DNA from: Oceaniferula spumae
Lineage (GTDB): Bacteria; Verrucomicrobiota; Verrucomicrobiia; Verrucomicrobiales; Akkermansiaceae
Direction of reading: 5' to 3'
DNA length: 64,000 nucleotides
NCBI RefSeq assembly: GCF_042849255.1
Contig: NZ_AP026866.1
Span: 3,534,001 to 3,598,000, forward strand
Under the pieces are notes generated by a model. The model did not search any database, had not been told where the DNA came from, and saw nothing but the letters and a program-made list of their open reading frames with translations. Shown here in pieces: positions 43,316 through 52,170 of the stretch; positions within the stretch are counted from its first letter, which is position 1; every line of letters starts with the position of its first letter. The translations under genes and the position numbers were made by a program.

Positions 43316-44488
43316 ATGGCTGGAATAGTTGTTAAACCACGCGCGCGTGTCTTTCACGGACACGATTGGGTCTACGCGTCTGAAATCCGCAAGCTCTTCG
43401 GTGAGCCGAAACCAGGCGAGGTAATCTCGCTCAAGGACTATCGCGACCGCCCTCTGGGAACTGCGATCTATAATCCAGACTCACAGATCGTAGCGCGCCG
43501 TATTTCACGCCGGAAACAGAAACTCGACGAGGAGTTTTTCGAACGCCGTATCGGTCAGGCAATTGCTTTACGCGAGCGGTCTGGCATCGACCCCCGACTA
43601 GCCCGTATCATCTGGAGTGAATCCGACGGGCTGCCCGGAGTAGTGGTGGATCGCTACGGTGATCATCTCGTGTTGCAAACACTGACACTGGCGATGTATT
43701 TAAACCGAGAGCTGATCGTGAAAGTGCTCGTGGGTATGCTAAATCCTGAGTCCGTGATTCTCAGGAACGATTCCCCCATGCTTTCAGCCGAAGGTATTGA
43801 GGAGGAAATTACCATCATGCACGGTGAAAGACCTGGTCCGTTTGTGGTCGAGGCTCCTACTGCCGATGGTGGTGTAAAGTTTGAAATAGATTTGTTAGAT
43901 GGGCAGAAGACCGGACTGTATTTGGATCAGTTAGATGCACATCGCGAGATCGCAAAGCTGGCTAAAGGAAAACGTGTGCTCGATTGTTTTTGTAACCAAG
44001 GCGGTTTCGCCCTCGCCTGTGCCAAGGCCGGAGCCGCGAGTGTCACTGCAGTGGATTCATCCGAACCAGCGATCGAGGCGACCCTCAGAAATGCCGAACT
44101 CAACGGGGTTGAGATCAATGCGGTCAAACACAACGCCTTTGATTTTCTCAAACACTGTGAGGATGAATACGATATCGTCATTCTGGATCCTCCATCGTTT
44201 ACCAAAAACAAAAAGAGTCTGAACAATGCTATGCGTGGCTACAAAGAGATCCACCTGCGTGGGCTCAAGCTGTTAGCCAAAGAGGGTATCATGGCGACTT
44301 ACTGTTGCTCCCACCACGCCACACGTGAACTGTTTCTTGAAAACATCGTCTCAGCCTCAGTGGATGCCAAACGCTCTCTGCGTATGGTAGCCTCACACGG
44401 TCAGCGACTCGATCACCCTGTGCTGCCAGCGATTCCAGAAACGGAATATCTCAAGGGCTTCGTGCTTCAGCTGATGCCATCGCGATAG
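43316..44488 (+). CDS. Class I SAM-dependent rRNA methyltransferase (RlmI-like)
   Basis: 390 residues. N-terminal PUA domain (VFHGHDWVYASEI, PGEVISLKDYRDRPLG), a linker region, and a Rossmann methyltransferase domain with LDQLDAHREIAKLAKGKRVLDCFCNQGG (motif I region), AVDSSEPAIE, and DIVILDPPSFTKNKKS, the motif IV DPP. The family methylates C5 of cytosine in 23S rRNA (RlmI, C1962 in E. coli). Specificity is inferred from the family. The conserved Cys in TYCCSHH near residue 320 fits a m5C enzyme. Confidence 0.93.
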   Translation: MAGIVVKPRARVFHGHDWVYASEIRKLFGEPKPGEVISLKDYRDRPLGTAIYNPDSQIVARRISRRKQKLDEEFFERRIGQAIALRERSGIDPRLARIIWSESDGLPGVVVDRYGDHLVLQTLTLAMYLNRELIVKVLVGMLNPESVILRNDSPMLSAEGIEEEITIMHGERPGPFVVEAPTADGGVKFEIDLLDGQKTGLYLDQLDAHREIAKLAKGKRVLDCFCNQGGFALACAKAGAASVTAVDSSEPAIEATLRNAELNGVEINAVKHNAFDFLKHCEDEYDIVILDPPSFTKNKKSLNNAMRGYKEIHLRGLKLLAKEGIMATYCCSHHATRELFLENIVSASVDAKRSLRMVASHGQRLDHPVLPAIPETEYLKGFVLQLMPSR

Positions 44489-44498
44489 ACAGCTGATA

Positions 44499-44906
44499 TC
44501 ACGGTGCGAGCAGATTGAACGGCCATGCCGGGATATTGCGCAGCACGGTGAACAAAAATATGCCACCGATCCCAAACCAGATCCATTTTCCTGTTAGGTT
44601 TGGAAAGGCCGGGGCTGGTTTCCCAAGTATGGTGATCCGCACGATGAGATAAATACAAAGGGCTACGAAGAGAAGAGCCCCACAGGCGAGAATGGCGTTA
44701 TGGTCAAGTGCCTCGAGCCAATTTCCGGCCACCAGATCTTGGGCACATCGAGTGCCGCCGCATCCGGGGCAGTGCAGACCCGTGAATTTTCTAACACCAC
44801 ACTCGGTGCCTTTGCTTCCCTGCCAATTGGCGATCGACAAAAAGATCACCGCCAGTCCGATGGCCGTCAATGGCGGCAGCAAAGGCCAGAGCTGACGGCG
44901 TTTCAT
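44499..44906 (-). CDS. DUF2752 membrane protein
   Basis: 135 residues, three or four membrane helices. The motif HCPGCGGTRC near residue 47 and the following DLVAGNWLEALDHNAILA match DUF2752. The paired CPxC may bind a metal. Function unknown. It ends 10 bases after the convergent methyltransferase and lies 12 bases downstream of the GYF_2/DUF4190 gene on the same strand, so the two are probably co-transcribed. Confidence 0.87.
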   Translation of the reverse strand: MKRRQLWPLLPPLTAIGLAVIFLSIANWQGSKGTECGVRKFTGLHCPGCGGTRCAQDLVAGNWLEALDHNAILACGALLFVALCIYLIVRITILGKPAPAFPNLTGKWIWFGIGGIFLFTVLRNIPAWPFNLLAP

Positions 44907-44918
44907 CGCGCGGCTAAT

Positions 44919-45446
44919 TTACGGATAGCTTGTGCCAGGGGAGGTGGCGATAGCTGCAATCACACCGATGATCATCAACAGTTGCAATGCGATGCCAATA
45001 TACCCGGTGACTAGGCCGGCTATAGCCATGCCTTTACCTGCGATTGGAGTAGCGCTGTTATTGATTTTTTTCAGCGACATATGACCGCAGATAACAGCAG
45101 GGATCCCAAAGAGGGCCCAGAGATAACAAACTACCACGGCCAGAATGCCACATACGAGGCTGACAATGGCGAGTGTATCCGTGGGGATCGTGCCCACGTA
45201 AGGTTGAGGCTGCCCGACGTTGGTTTGAGGAGAATTGTATGGATTCGCGGTGCCATCGGCGGCTCCGGTTGCAAGCCCTGCATTTTGAAATTCTGACACG
45301 TCTTTGAGCGGTAGCCAATCGGTCATGCCTTCGCGCCAAATGATGGTGCTGGCATCAATTTGCCCGGTGGAGATCAGCGTGCGTACTTCCAAATCAGAAA
45401 CCGGACCGTGCTGGGTGTTGTCTTTGCCGTAGAACCATTCTGCCAT
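44919..45446 (-). CDS. GYF_2 and DUF4190 domain membrane protein
   Basis: 175 residues from ATG 45446, where the frame actually begins to match. The N-terminal 50 residues are a GYF_2 (DUF4339) domain: AEWFYGKDNTQHGPVSDLEVRTLISTGQID with IIWREGMTDWLPL. After a polar linker two membrane helices form DUF4190: LAIVSLVCGILAVV and PAVICGHMSLKKI, then GKGMAIAGLVTGYIG. The GYF_2 part is usually a protein-binding element. Gene pair with DUF2752 protein. Confidence 0.85.
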   Translation of the reverse strand: MAEWFYGKDNTQHGPVSDLEVRTLISTGQIDASTIIWREGMTDWLPLKDVSEFQNAGLATGAADGTANPYNSPQTNVGQPQPYVGTIPTDTLAIVSLVCGILAVVVCYLWALFGIPAVICGHMSLKKINNSATPIAGKGMAIAGLVTGYIGIALQLLMIIGVIAAIATSPGTSYP

Positions 45447-45582
45447 AACTGCGCACAGCATTGATAAAATGGAGGCCACGCGCAACCCATAAATCATGAT
45501 CAAGTGTGGATTCTCTATGCGATGATTATGCGGACAAACTCGGAGATTGATCGGGTCATCCGTAAGGATATAGTGCGGCTTC

Positions 45583-47427
45583 ATGACGACACTGGCCATC
45601 GCGATTGGAGCATTTGTTTTTTACCTCATTGCGTACAACACCTACGGAAAATGGCTTGGTAGCAAGATTTTCAAGTTGGAACCCAAGGCGAAGGTGCCGT
45701 CCATCGAGCTGGAGGATGGGAATGATTATGTGCCCACCAGCAAAGGCGTGGTCTTCGGTCATCACTTCACGTCAATTGCAGGCACGGGTCCGATCGTTGG
45801 GCCGGCACTGGCTGTGATGTGGGGGTGGCTACCTGCGCTGATATGGGTGCTGGTGGGCTCGGTATTTATCGGCGCGGTGCACGACTTTGGATCCTTGATC
45901 GTGTCTATGCGGAATCGCGGCCAGACCGTGGGTGACATCGCAGGGCGGGTGATATCACCTCGTGTTAGAGTGCTTTTCTTGCTGATCCTTTTCCTCGCGC
46001 TGACCATCGTGCTGGCGATTTTTGGTTTGGTGATCGCATTGGTATTTAAAGATTACCCACAGTCAATCGCACCCTGTCTGCTTCAGATCCCACTAGCTGT
46101 CATCATCGGTCTGGTGATCCATCGTCGAGGAGGGAATATCTTGTTAGCATCGGTGGTTTCACTGGTTCTGATGTATCTTTCCGTGATCTACGGCGATGTC
46201 GGCTGGCTCGGTGCGATGAACACCTATCTGAGAAATTGGGATCTGATGACTTGGGTCAGTGTTCTGTTAGTATATTCCTACATCGCATCCGTTTTGCCGG
46301 TATGGTTGCTGCTGCAGCCGCGTGATTATATCAATTCTTTGCAGCTGCTCTCTGCTCTCGGTCTGGTGGTCATCGGTCTTGTCGTGGCCGGCATCTGGGG
46401 TGGTGCGGCCGTCGAGGGTGTTAGGCCGTCATTGGAAATTGCTGCACCAGCGCTGGAGAGTTCACTGGAGGCCAAGCAGCTGCCGATGATTTTCCCTTTC
46501 CTATTTATTACCATCGCCTGCGGTGCGATTTCCGGATTTCACTGCCTGGTGTCGTCTGGCACATCGTCCAAGCAGCTGCGTTGCGAAACAGATGCCCGCT
46601 TCGTAGGTTTTGGATCGATGCTGACCGAGGGGTTTTTAGCGGTGTTAGTAATTCTCGCCTGTGTTGCCGGACTGGGATTAGGCATCAAAGGAGGCGATGG
46701 TAGCATTCTCTTGGGCACCGATGCCTGGGATGCCAGATACGCAGGCTGGAACGCCATGGGGCTGGGCGCTAAAGTCGGTGCCTTCGTCGACGGCTCGGCC
46801 AATTTTCTCAAAGCCATGGGGATCCCAGCCCATTTTGCGACCGCGCTGATGGGCGTGTTTGTGGCATCCTTCGCTGCCACTACCCTTGATACAGCTTGTC
46901 GTCTCCAGCGTTACGTGGTGCAGGAACTCGCAGCTGGGTTATTGAGAAAAGATAATGAGTCTGAGACTCCTCAACCTATTTCTCTGGGAGCGAATCCTTT
47001 CAGCTGGTTGGCGAATAAACATGGGGCATCCATCTTCGCCATCGCCATTGCATGGTGGATGGCGTCTCTACCCGCCGCTGCTGGAAAACCCGCTGGCACC
47101 GGTGGTATGATTCTCTGGCCATTGTTTGGAGCGACCAATCAATTGCTCGGAGGTCTCGCTTTCTTGGTCATTATTTTCTGGATGAGACGCAGAGAATTAC
47201 CGGTTTGGTTTGTCACCATTCCAGCGTGTTTCATGCTCGTTCTTCCTGCCTGGGCGATGGCCCACCAGATCTTTGTTTCGGCCATCGGATCTACCCAGAG
47301 TTGGATTAGTCAGGAGCGTTGGTTGTTGGTCGGAATCGGTTCAGTATCCCTGCTTTTGGAACTCTGGATGGTGATCGAGGCTGTGTCGGCCTGGAAACGG
47401 ACAGGTGTTTCCAAGGGAAGCGTGTGA
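45583..47427 (+). CDS. cstA: CstA-family carbon starvation protein / peptide transporter
   Basis: 614 residues, about 15 membrane helices. Signature: VVFGHHFTSIAGTGPIVGPALAVMWGWLPALIW near residue 58, then VGSVFIGAVHDFG and VSMRNRGQTVGDIAG. CstA proteins import peptides or pyruvate when carbon is scarce. The C-terminal part keeps FHCLVSSGTSSKQL and DTACRLQRYVVQEL. It is shorter than E. coli CstA (about 700 residues) and resembles the compact homologs. ATG 45583 has no Shine-Dalgarno, and the gene is alone on the plus strand. Confidence 0.93.
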   Translation: MTTLAIAIGAFVFYLIAYNTYGKWLGSKIFKLEPKAKVPSIELEDGNDYVPTSKGVVFGHHFTSIAGTGPIVGPALAVMWGWLPALIWVLVGSVFIGAVHDFGSLIVSMRNRGQTVGDIAGRVISPRVRVLFLLILFLALTIVLAIFGLVIALVFKDYPQSIAPCLLQIPLAVIIGLVIHRRGGNILLASVVSLVLMYLSVIYGDVGWLGAMNTYLRNWDLMTWVSVLLVYSYIASVLPVWLLLQPRDYINSLQLLSALGLVVIGLVVAGIWGGAAVEGVRPSLEIAAPALESSLEAKQLPMIFPFLFITIACGAISGFHCLVSSGTSSKQLRCETDARFVGFGSMLTEGFLAVLVILACVAGLGLGIKGGDGSILLGTDAWDARYAGWNAMGLGAKVGAFVDGSANFLKAMGIPAHFATALMGVFVASFAATTLDTACRLQRYVVQELAAGLLRKDNESETPQPISLGANPFSWLANKHGASIFAIAIAWWMASLPAAAGKPAGTGGMILWPLFGATNQLLGGLAFLVIIFWMRRRELPVWFVTIPACFMLVLPAWAMAHQIFVSAIGSTQSWISQERWLLVGIGSVSLLLELWMVIEAVSAWKRTGVSKGSV

Positions 47428-47880
47428 GGTTTTTAACAAGCGTATTAAACGGGTGTTTCTAGGTTCGTAGCATGTGCTCAGACCTTGTGAAAACAGGCTG
47501 TTTCTGCATTTTTATCCAGCTGGCTAAATAGGTTTAACTGTCTGTATTTCAATCAACCTTAATCATTAGGAGGTCTTCTTTTGTAAAGAGGTCTTACTGG
47601 TTGATTTTGGTATAACGGAAAAACAGGTTAACATTGTAAATCCATATAATTGGGCTGTTTGCAGGCTTTTTGAGGTGTCTCGTTTTCGTTCATGTTTGAG
47701 GAATCAAACAGGCGATTAATTGTCACGAGTTCTTGTTGTTTTGGTGATCTGAAATGCTCCGGATGCGAGCAATTTGCGCTTCTTAGGAAGAGTGGATAGA
47801 AAATGAACTGTTCCGCACTGGATGTGACGCGCCCGTCAGGCTCAGTGCACTACCCAACCCCACCAACCCACCCCAACAAC
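47428..47880 (+). promoter_or_regulatory. Long AT-rich intergenic region / leader of a PEP-CTERM gene
   Basis: 453 bases without a gene. It holds AAACAG or its complement four times (47491-47503 as a palindrome AAACAG-G-CTGTTT, about 47621, 47655-47660 and 47706-47711), two copies of GAGGTCTT near 47573 and 47589, and the element TTGTCACGA at 47720-47728 shared with another PEP-CTERM gene. No riboswitch or RNA gene was recognised. Confidence 0.4.
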
Positions 47881-48606
47881 ATGAACATGAAACATATCAC
47901 CGCAATGGTTGCCGCATCGGCTGCCATCACTGGCTCCGCGTTAGCGCAGTCAGTCACCGGTACACTGGCCCACTGGGACTTTGTAGACGGAGTCCAAGGT
48001 CAGGCCTCGCTAGCGCCTGAGAAGAACGGCATCGATTGCGTAACACCTAAGAAAGTCTATCCAGAAGGTCTCGGCTACAGCTGGAGCACGATCGACAGTG
48101 AGGACGGCACCTATTACGGAGCTAACTGCTTCGGCTACTGGAACGCAAACGATTGCGTCATCTTCGATGTCAATTTCGCCAACGAAGCTGTAGGCGCAAT
48201 CACCGAAGTCAATTTTGACGTCGGTAACTACGGCAAATACACTGGACGATATTCCGATTGGAATATCAACGAAGTCGAGCTTCGTGTATTCAAGAACGGC
48301 ACAGAGATTTCCTCACGTGGCCAGTTCATCGCAACATTCGATGACGGCACCGCAAGCAATCCATGGACAGCCAGTTCTGATCAGACATTCGATGTTAGCA
48401 GCCTCGGTCTGACCTCCGAAAATGGCAGCTCTGATACCTTCAGATTCGCCATTTTTGTCACCGACGATAAATACAGCTCAAACTACAGCCGTATCGCTCT
48501 CGATAACTTCCGTGTGAACGGACATGTCGATTGTGTGCCGGAGCCAGCTTCCGCAGCTCTGCTCGGACTTGCAGGTTTCGCAATGCTTCTGCGCCGCAGA
48601 CGCTAG
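47881..48606 (+). CDS. PEP-CTERM sorting-domain secreted protein
   Basis: 241 residues from ATG 47881 (ATG 47887 also fits). Signal peptide MKHITAMVAASAAITGSA with cleavage near ALA, a jelly-roll-like body (GTLAHWDFVDG, ITEVNFDVGNYGKYTGRYSDW, FRFAIFV), and the C-terminal signal VPEPASA, hydrophobic helix and RRRR. The body begins like carbohydrate-binding or LamG-type proteins, which is only suggestive. It is followed by a strong terminator. The upstream frame to 47803 is not part of the protein. Confidence 0.8.
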   Translation: MNMKHITAMVAASAAITGSALAQSVTGTLAHWDFVDGVQGQASLAPEKNGIDCVTPKKVYPEGLGYSWSTIDSEDGTYYGANCFGYWNANDCVIFDVNFANEAVGAITEVNFDVGNYGKYTGRYSDWNINEVELRVFKNGTEISSRGQFIATFDDGTASNPWTASSDQTFDVSSLGLTSENGSSDTFRFAIFVTDDKYSSNYSRIALDNFRVNGHVDCVPEPASAALLGLAGFAMLLRRRR

Positions 48607-48647
48607 TTTGGTATTACTGGGCTTTGGGTGCCACAGTTGCAATCTTA

Positions 48648-48679
48648 CCGCAGTCACCTTCAGGTGGCTGCGGTTTTTT
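48648..48679 (+). terminator. Rho-independent terminator after the PEP-CTERM gene
   Basis: Stem CCGCAGTCACC pairs with GGTGGCTGCGG (one G-U pair), loop TTCA, then TTTTTT. The sequence lies inside the upstream end of the longest frame of the next gene, which argues for that gene starting after it. Confidence 0.85.
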
Positions 48680-48753
48680 GTGCCAACCGAATGGGCAGCA
48701 TCGGGCCGACTTCGCTCTCGACACCCTCTATGGGCACGTGGATAATCCCACTC

Positions 48754-49452
48754 ATGCGCGTTCGATTTCTGATTCTATTCATGCTGGGCCTGGCAGGGTT
48801 CTCCGGCGTAGCTGAAGCCGCCCCTAATCAAAACCACCTGATCCTCTGTGGTGGACCCGCTTTGCGGAAATGGGAAGACCTTCGAGTGCAGCGTGACCAA
48901 CACGACAGATGGTGGGCAAACTTCGTCAGGGGCTCAACTTTGCGTATGGTGGAAATCCGCCGCGCTTACGGTCCTGATGCTCCGATTACGTGGATGGTCT
49001 ACCGTGCTGGCTACGCAGAGCGCGGGCGTGAGGATGGTAAGCCATATGTTAAGTGGATCACTGAGCTCGCAGCTAAACGCAAAGTCACTCTGGTATGGGT
49101 GCATACCGGCACCGATGTCATTAATACGATCAACCGCCAGCCGTCTCGTTCAGTAGTCACGTTCGATTTCTTCGGTCATTCTAACAAACACTGTTTCCTG
49201 CTCGATTACAGCTGCGAAATTATCGGAGTAAGCAAGTCTTGGATCCATGAGAACGATCTTTCCCGCATCAAAGGGGGAGTCTTTTCCCGCAATGCATCTT
49301 GTCAAAGCTGGGGCTGCCACACCGGCGAGAGCATGAGCGCGGTGTGGAAACGTGCCGTGGGCATCTCAATGATCGGTGCCAGAGGTAAGACCAATTACGA
49401 ACCTGTTGGACAAGGTCAGATGCCATCTGTCTCAGGTCAGTGGGTGCGTTAA
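48754..49452 (+). CDS. Exported protein with possible caspase-clan-like His/Cys residues
   Basis: 232 residues from ATG 48754, with ATG 48730 possible; the longer frame from 48628 runs through the terminator. Signal peptide MRVRFLILFMLGLAGF with cleavage near AEA. The middle has FDFFGHSNKHCFLL and, 50 residues later, NASCQSWGCHTGESM. A GH motif followed by a Cys in a C-x-A/G-G context is how clan CD cysteine proteases and related DUF4347 domains look, but no hit was seen, so the link is weak. It is alone between the PEP-CTERM gene and bioB. Confidence 0.5.
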   Translation: MRVRFLILFMLGLAGFSGVAEAAPNQNHLILCGGPALRKWEDLRVQRDQHDRWWANFVRGSTLRMVEIRRAYGPDAPITWMVYRAGYAERGREDGKPYVKWITELAAKRKVTLVWVHTGTDVINTINRQPSRSVVTFDFFGHSNKHCFLLDYSCEIIGVSKSWIHENDLSRIKGGVFSRNASCQSWGCHTGESMSAVWKRAVGISMIGARGKTNYEPVGQGQMPSVSGQWVR

Positions 49453-49504
49453 CCTTCGCTTGATCTCCCCGCTTTTTATTTTCCTATACTATCTAACTGA
49501 ATAC

Positions 49505-50524
49505 ATGAAATACGACGAACTGCATCGCATTTACAGCCTGCCACTTTTTGAGCTACTGAAGAAATCCCGTGAGGTCCATGAAGCGCATTGGCCACAAAAC
49601 GAAGTGCAGCTCTGCACCCTGCTTTCCATCAAGACAGGTGGCTGTTCCGAAGATTGTTCTTATTGCTCGCAATCAGCCAGACACAGCAGTGGTTTGGAAA
49701 TCGAGCGACTGATGGAAAAGGACGCGGTGATGGAGCGTGCCAGAGCCGCTCGTTCGAGTGGATCCACCCGTTTTTGTATGGGTGCCGCTTGGAAAGGTGT
49801 ACGTGCCGGGACCAAGCGCTTCGAACAGGTCAAAGACATCATCGAATCAGTTTCCGAACTTGGCATGGAAGTCTGCGTCACTCTCGGTGAGCTTGGAGCA
49901 GAAGAAGCTGTTCAGCTCAAGGATGCCGGTGTCACAGCCTACAACCACAACGTGGATACCTCACGCGAGCACTACCCTAACATCGTCACCACCCACACCT
50001 ACGATGATCGACTCAATACCATCCGCCACGCCCAGAATGCTGGCATGAGCATCTGCTGCGGTGGCATCCTCGGTCTCGGTGAAAATGCGGAGGATCGTCT
50101 GAAAATGATCGAGGTCATCTCCGAGTTCAATCCACAGCCAGAAAGTGTACCGATCAATTCCCTGATGCCGATGCCTGGAACACCGCTTGCCGGATCAAAT
50201 CCAGTGGATATTTTTGATGTTGTTAGAATGATTGCAGTCGCACGCATCGCTTGCCCGAACGCCAAGGTTCGCCTCTCAGCAGGTCGCACCCAGATGAGCG
50301 AGGAAGGTCAGGCCATGTGTTTCTTTGCTGGAGCCAACTCCATCTTCTACGGTGATAAACTTCTCACCGCGGAGAACCCAGCTATCAAGAAAGACCTCGA
50401 ACTCATCGAGAAGCTGGATCTTAAGGCACAAGCTCCGAACCCATCCATGGAGTCTCCAACGATGGACTGCGAGCGTCCTGCTTCACCGGCACCCTGTGAG
50501 TCGAATTCACCCTGCTGCGGTTAA
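49505..50524 (+). CDS. bioB: Biotin synthase BioB
   Basis: 339 residues from ATG 49505 (the frame runs up to 49376 without family match). Radical SAM enzyme that inserts sulfur into dethiobiotin. The cluster motif is CSEDCSYC, within TGGCSEDCSYCSQS; other blocks are YNHNVDTSREHYPNI, GGILGLGE, and RLSAGRTQMSEE. The C-terminal tail is Cys-rich and unusual (CERPAS, then CESNSPCCG) and would need a check against homologs. Followed by the ketoacyl synthase gene after 30 bases. Confidence 0.96.
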   Translation: MKYDELHRIYSLPLFELLKKSREVHEAHWPQNEVQLCTLLSIKTGGCSEDCSYCSQSARHSSGLEIERLMEKDAVMERARAARSSGSTRFCMGAAWKGVRAGTKRFEQVKDIIESVSELGMEVCVTLGELGAEEAVQLKDAGVTAYNHNVDTSREHYPNIVTTHTYDDRLNTIRHAQNAGMSICCGGILGLGENAEDRLKMIEVISEFNPQPESVPINSLMPMPGTPLAGSNPVDIFDVVRMIAVARIACPNAKVRLSAGRTQMSEEGQAMCFFAGANSIFYGDKLLTAENPAIKKDLELIEKLDLKAQAPNPSMESPTMDCERPASPAPCESNSPCCG

Positions 50525-50554
50525 TTTGAATCAGTTCTGGCTGCTTTTGTTCCC

Positions 50555-51724
50555 ATGCACATTGCCATCACCGGAATCGGCCTGACCTCGGGGCTCGGCG
50601 ACGGACCACAGACACATGCCGAAAAAATTGCCGGCGGTGAGAACAATCTGAAACCCTTATCGTCTTTGTTAGATGGCGATTCGGAATACGGTGATCTCAA
50701 GGCATCATGGATTCCCCAACGTGAACTTCTCCGCTCCAGGAAATGGGCACCCGCCTCAGTGTTGTCTCTCCATGTCGCCAGACAGGCGATCATGGACGCA
50801 GGTCTGACCACGGATGATCTTCGCGATGCAGCAGTCATTGTAGGCAGCAGCCGTGGAAACATTGCCGGGTGGGTATCCCCTTGGCCGGGTCGCCGACCCT
50901 TCGACCTCATGGCGGCGAGTAACTCGATGCACGGTGAGCTAGCCTCCTCCGTGAGCATCGAATTCGGCATTCGTGGCCCATGGCAGGTCATTTCCAGTGG
51001 CTGCGCCGCTAGTTTGGATGCGTTGGGCATGGCGAATATGATGATGCGCCAAGGCATGGTGAAGCGTGCCATTGTGATCGGCGTAGAGCTGCCTCTATTA
51101 CCGGAAGTTCTCGAAGTTTACGCTAGAACCGGAGTTCTATCCTCGTCAGCAGTCAATGATCCATACTCACCTGAAACCTCTGGGTTTTTCCCTGGTGAGG
51201 CAGGTGCTGCAGTTGTGTTAGAATCTTTCGATTCACCTGCGGAAAAGCCCTCCGCAGTGTCTTTGACTGGCTACTGGTGTAACTCAGACGCAGACTCACC
51301 CATCGGCATGCCGGAGGATGGAGCAGGCCTCAGGGACTGCTTGCGTAAGGCTGTGGCGGATCTTGAAAATGAACCCACCATCGCCGCCGTATGCCCACAC
51401 GCCAGCGGCACCTTGCTTCACGGTAAAGCTGAGCTGGCAGCGCTGCGCGAGTCGCTTCCAGAAAATCAGAAGGTTTCACTTCACCCGCTCAAACCCTTCA
51501 CCGGACATACCGTTGGAGCGAGCGGACTGCTCGATACCGCGATTCTAGCTCATTTCCTCCGTCAGCAACAGCTACCCGCCAATCTCCCGGGACTCACCGA
51601 GCCGGATGATTTCACTCTGACACCTAACAAAATTGATTCGTGCGGGTCTACTGTGCTAAAGATTGCTGTCGGCATGGGAGGCCATAATTCGGTTGTTTCT
51701 CTGCGGTCACCCGATTTCTCCTGA
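50555..51724 (+). CDS. Beta-ketoacyl synthase family protein (FabF-like)
   Basis: 389 residues of the thiolase fold. Catalytic Cys is in SGCAASLDALG near residue 149, with His in CPHASGTLLHGKAE and the second His in PFTGHTVGASG, so the Cys-His-His triad is intact. It is shorter than FabF by a few loops and diverged, typical of KAS-like proteins of specialised pathways. It follows bioB, raising the thought of pimelate-chain formation, but no ACP, reductase or other biotin gene is here. It overlaps the next gene by one base (TGATG). Confidence 0.8.
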   Translation: MHIAITGIGLTSGLGDGPQTHAEKIAGGENNLKPLSSLLDGDSEYGDLKASWIPQRELLRSRKWAPASVLSLHVARQAIMDAGLTTDDLRDAAVIVGSSRGNIAGWVSPWPGRRPFDLMAASNSMHGELASSVSIEFGIRGPWQVISSGCAASLDALGMANMMMRQGMVKRAIVIGVELPLLPEVLEVYARTGVLSSSAVNDPYSPETSGFFPGEAGAAVVLESFDSPAEKPSAVSLTGYWCNSDADSPIGMPEDGAGLRDCLRKAVADLENEPTIAAVCPHASGTLLHGKAELAALRESLPENQKVSLHPLKPFTGHTVGASGLLDTAILAHFLRQQQLPANLPGLTEPDDFTLTPNKIDSCGSTVLKIAVGMGGHNSVVSLRSPDFS

Positions 51725-52170
51725 TGCACATTCACATCTCATTAGCCAAACAAGAGCTCCAGTTGTTCGACGATCGTGAACTGGTCGCCAGCTATACCAT
51801 TTCCAGCGCTACAAATGGGATTGGTTCTGTGGAAGGAAGTCTCTGCACGCCTGTGGGGAAGTTTGAAATAGGCGATAAAATAGGCGCCGAATCAGAAAAA
51901 GGAACCATCTTCAAATCGCGGATCCCTGTGGGTGTCTGGGACGGCACCGTCACAGATGAAGATATGGTGCTCACGCGCATTATGCGACTCAATGGATTGG
52001 AAGAAGAGAATGCCAATACCTTCGACCGATACATCTACATTCACGGCACAACCCTAGAGCACCGCCTTGGCCAGCCGGCCAGTTGTGGTTGTATCCACTT
52101 GAGCAACGATGACGTCATCGATCTTTTTGATCGAGTGGATGTAGGAACAAGCGTGGTGATCGAGGCCTAA
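51724..52170 (+). CDS. L,D-transpeptidase (YkuD domain)
   Basis: 148 residues. The YkuD catalytic motif is IHGTTLEHRLGQPASCGCIHLSN, with the nucleophile Cys in SCGCIHL; TPVGKFEIG earlier is also typical. The enzymes cross-link peptidoglycan or anchor lipoproteins. No signal peptide is visible: translation starts directly in the first beta strand. Export must happen differently, or the gene acts in the cytoplasm, or the real start is upstream inside the previous gene. ATG 51724 overlaps the stop of the ketoacyl synthase gene, so they share one transcript. Confidence 0.85.
   Translation: MHIHISLAKQELQLFDDRELVASYTISSATNGIGSVEGSLCTPVGKFEIGDKIGAESEKGTIFKSRIPVGVWDGTVTDEDMVLTRIMRLNGLEEENANTFDRYIYIHGTTLEHRLGQPASCGCIHLSNDDVIDLFDRVDVGTSVVIEA

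Noticed and set aside
48628..48753. Longer frame before the His/Cys exported protein
   Set aside because: It runs through the terminator of the PEP-CTERM gene; the signal peptide begins at ATG 48754.
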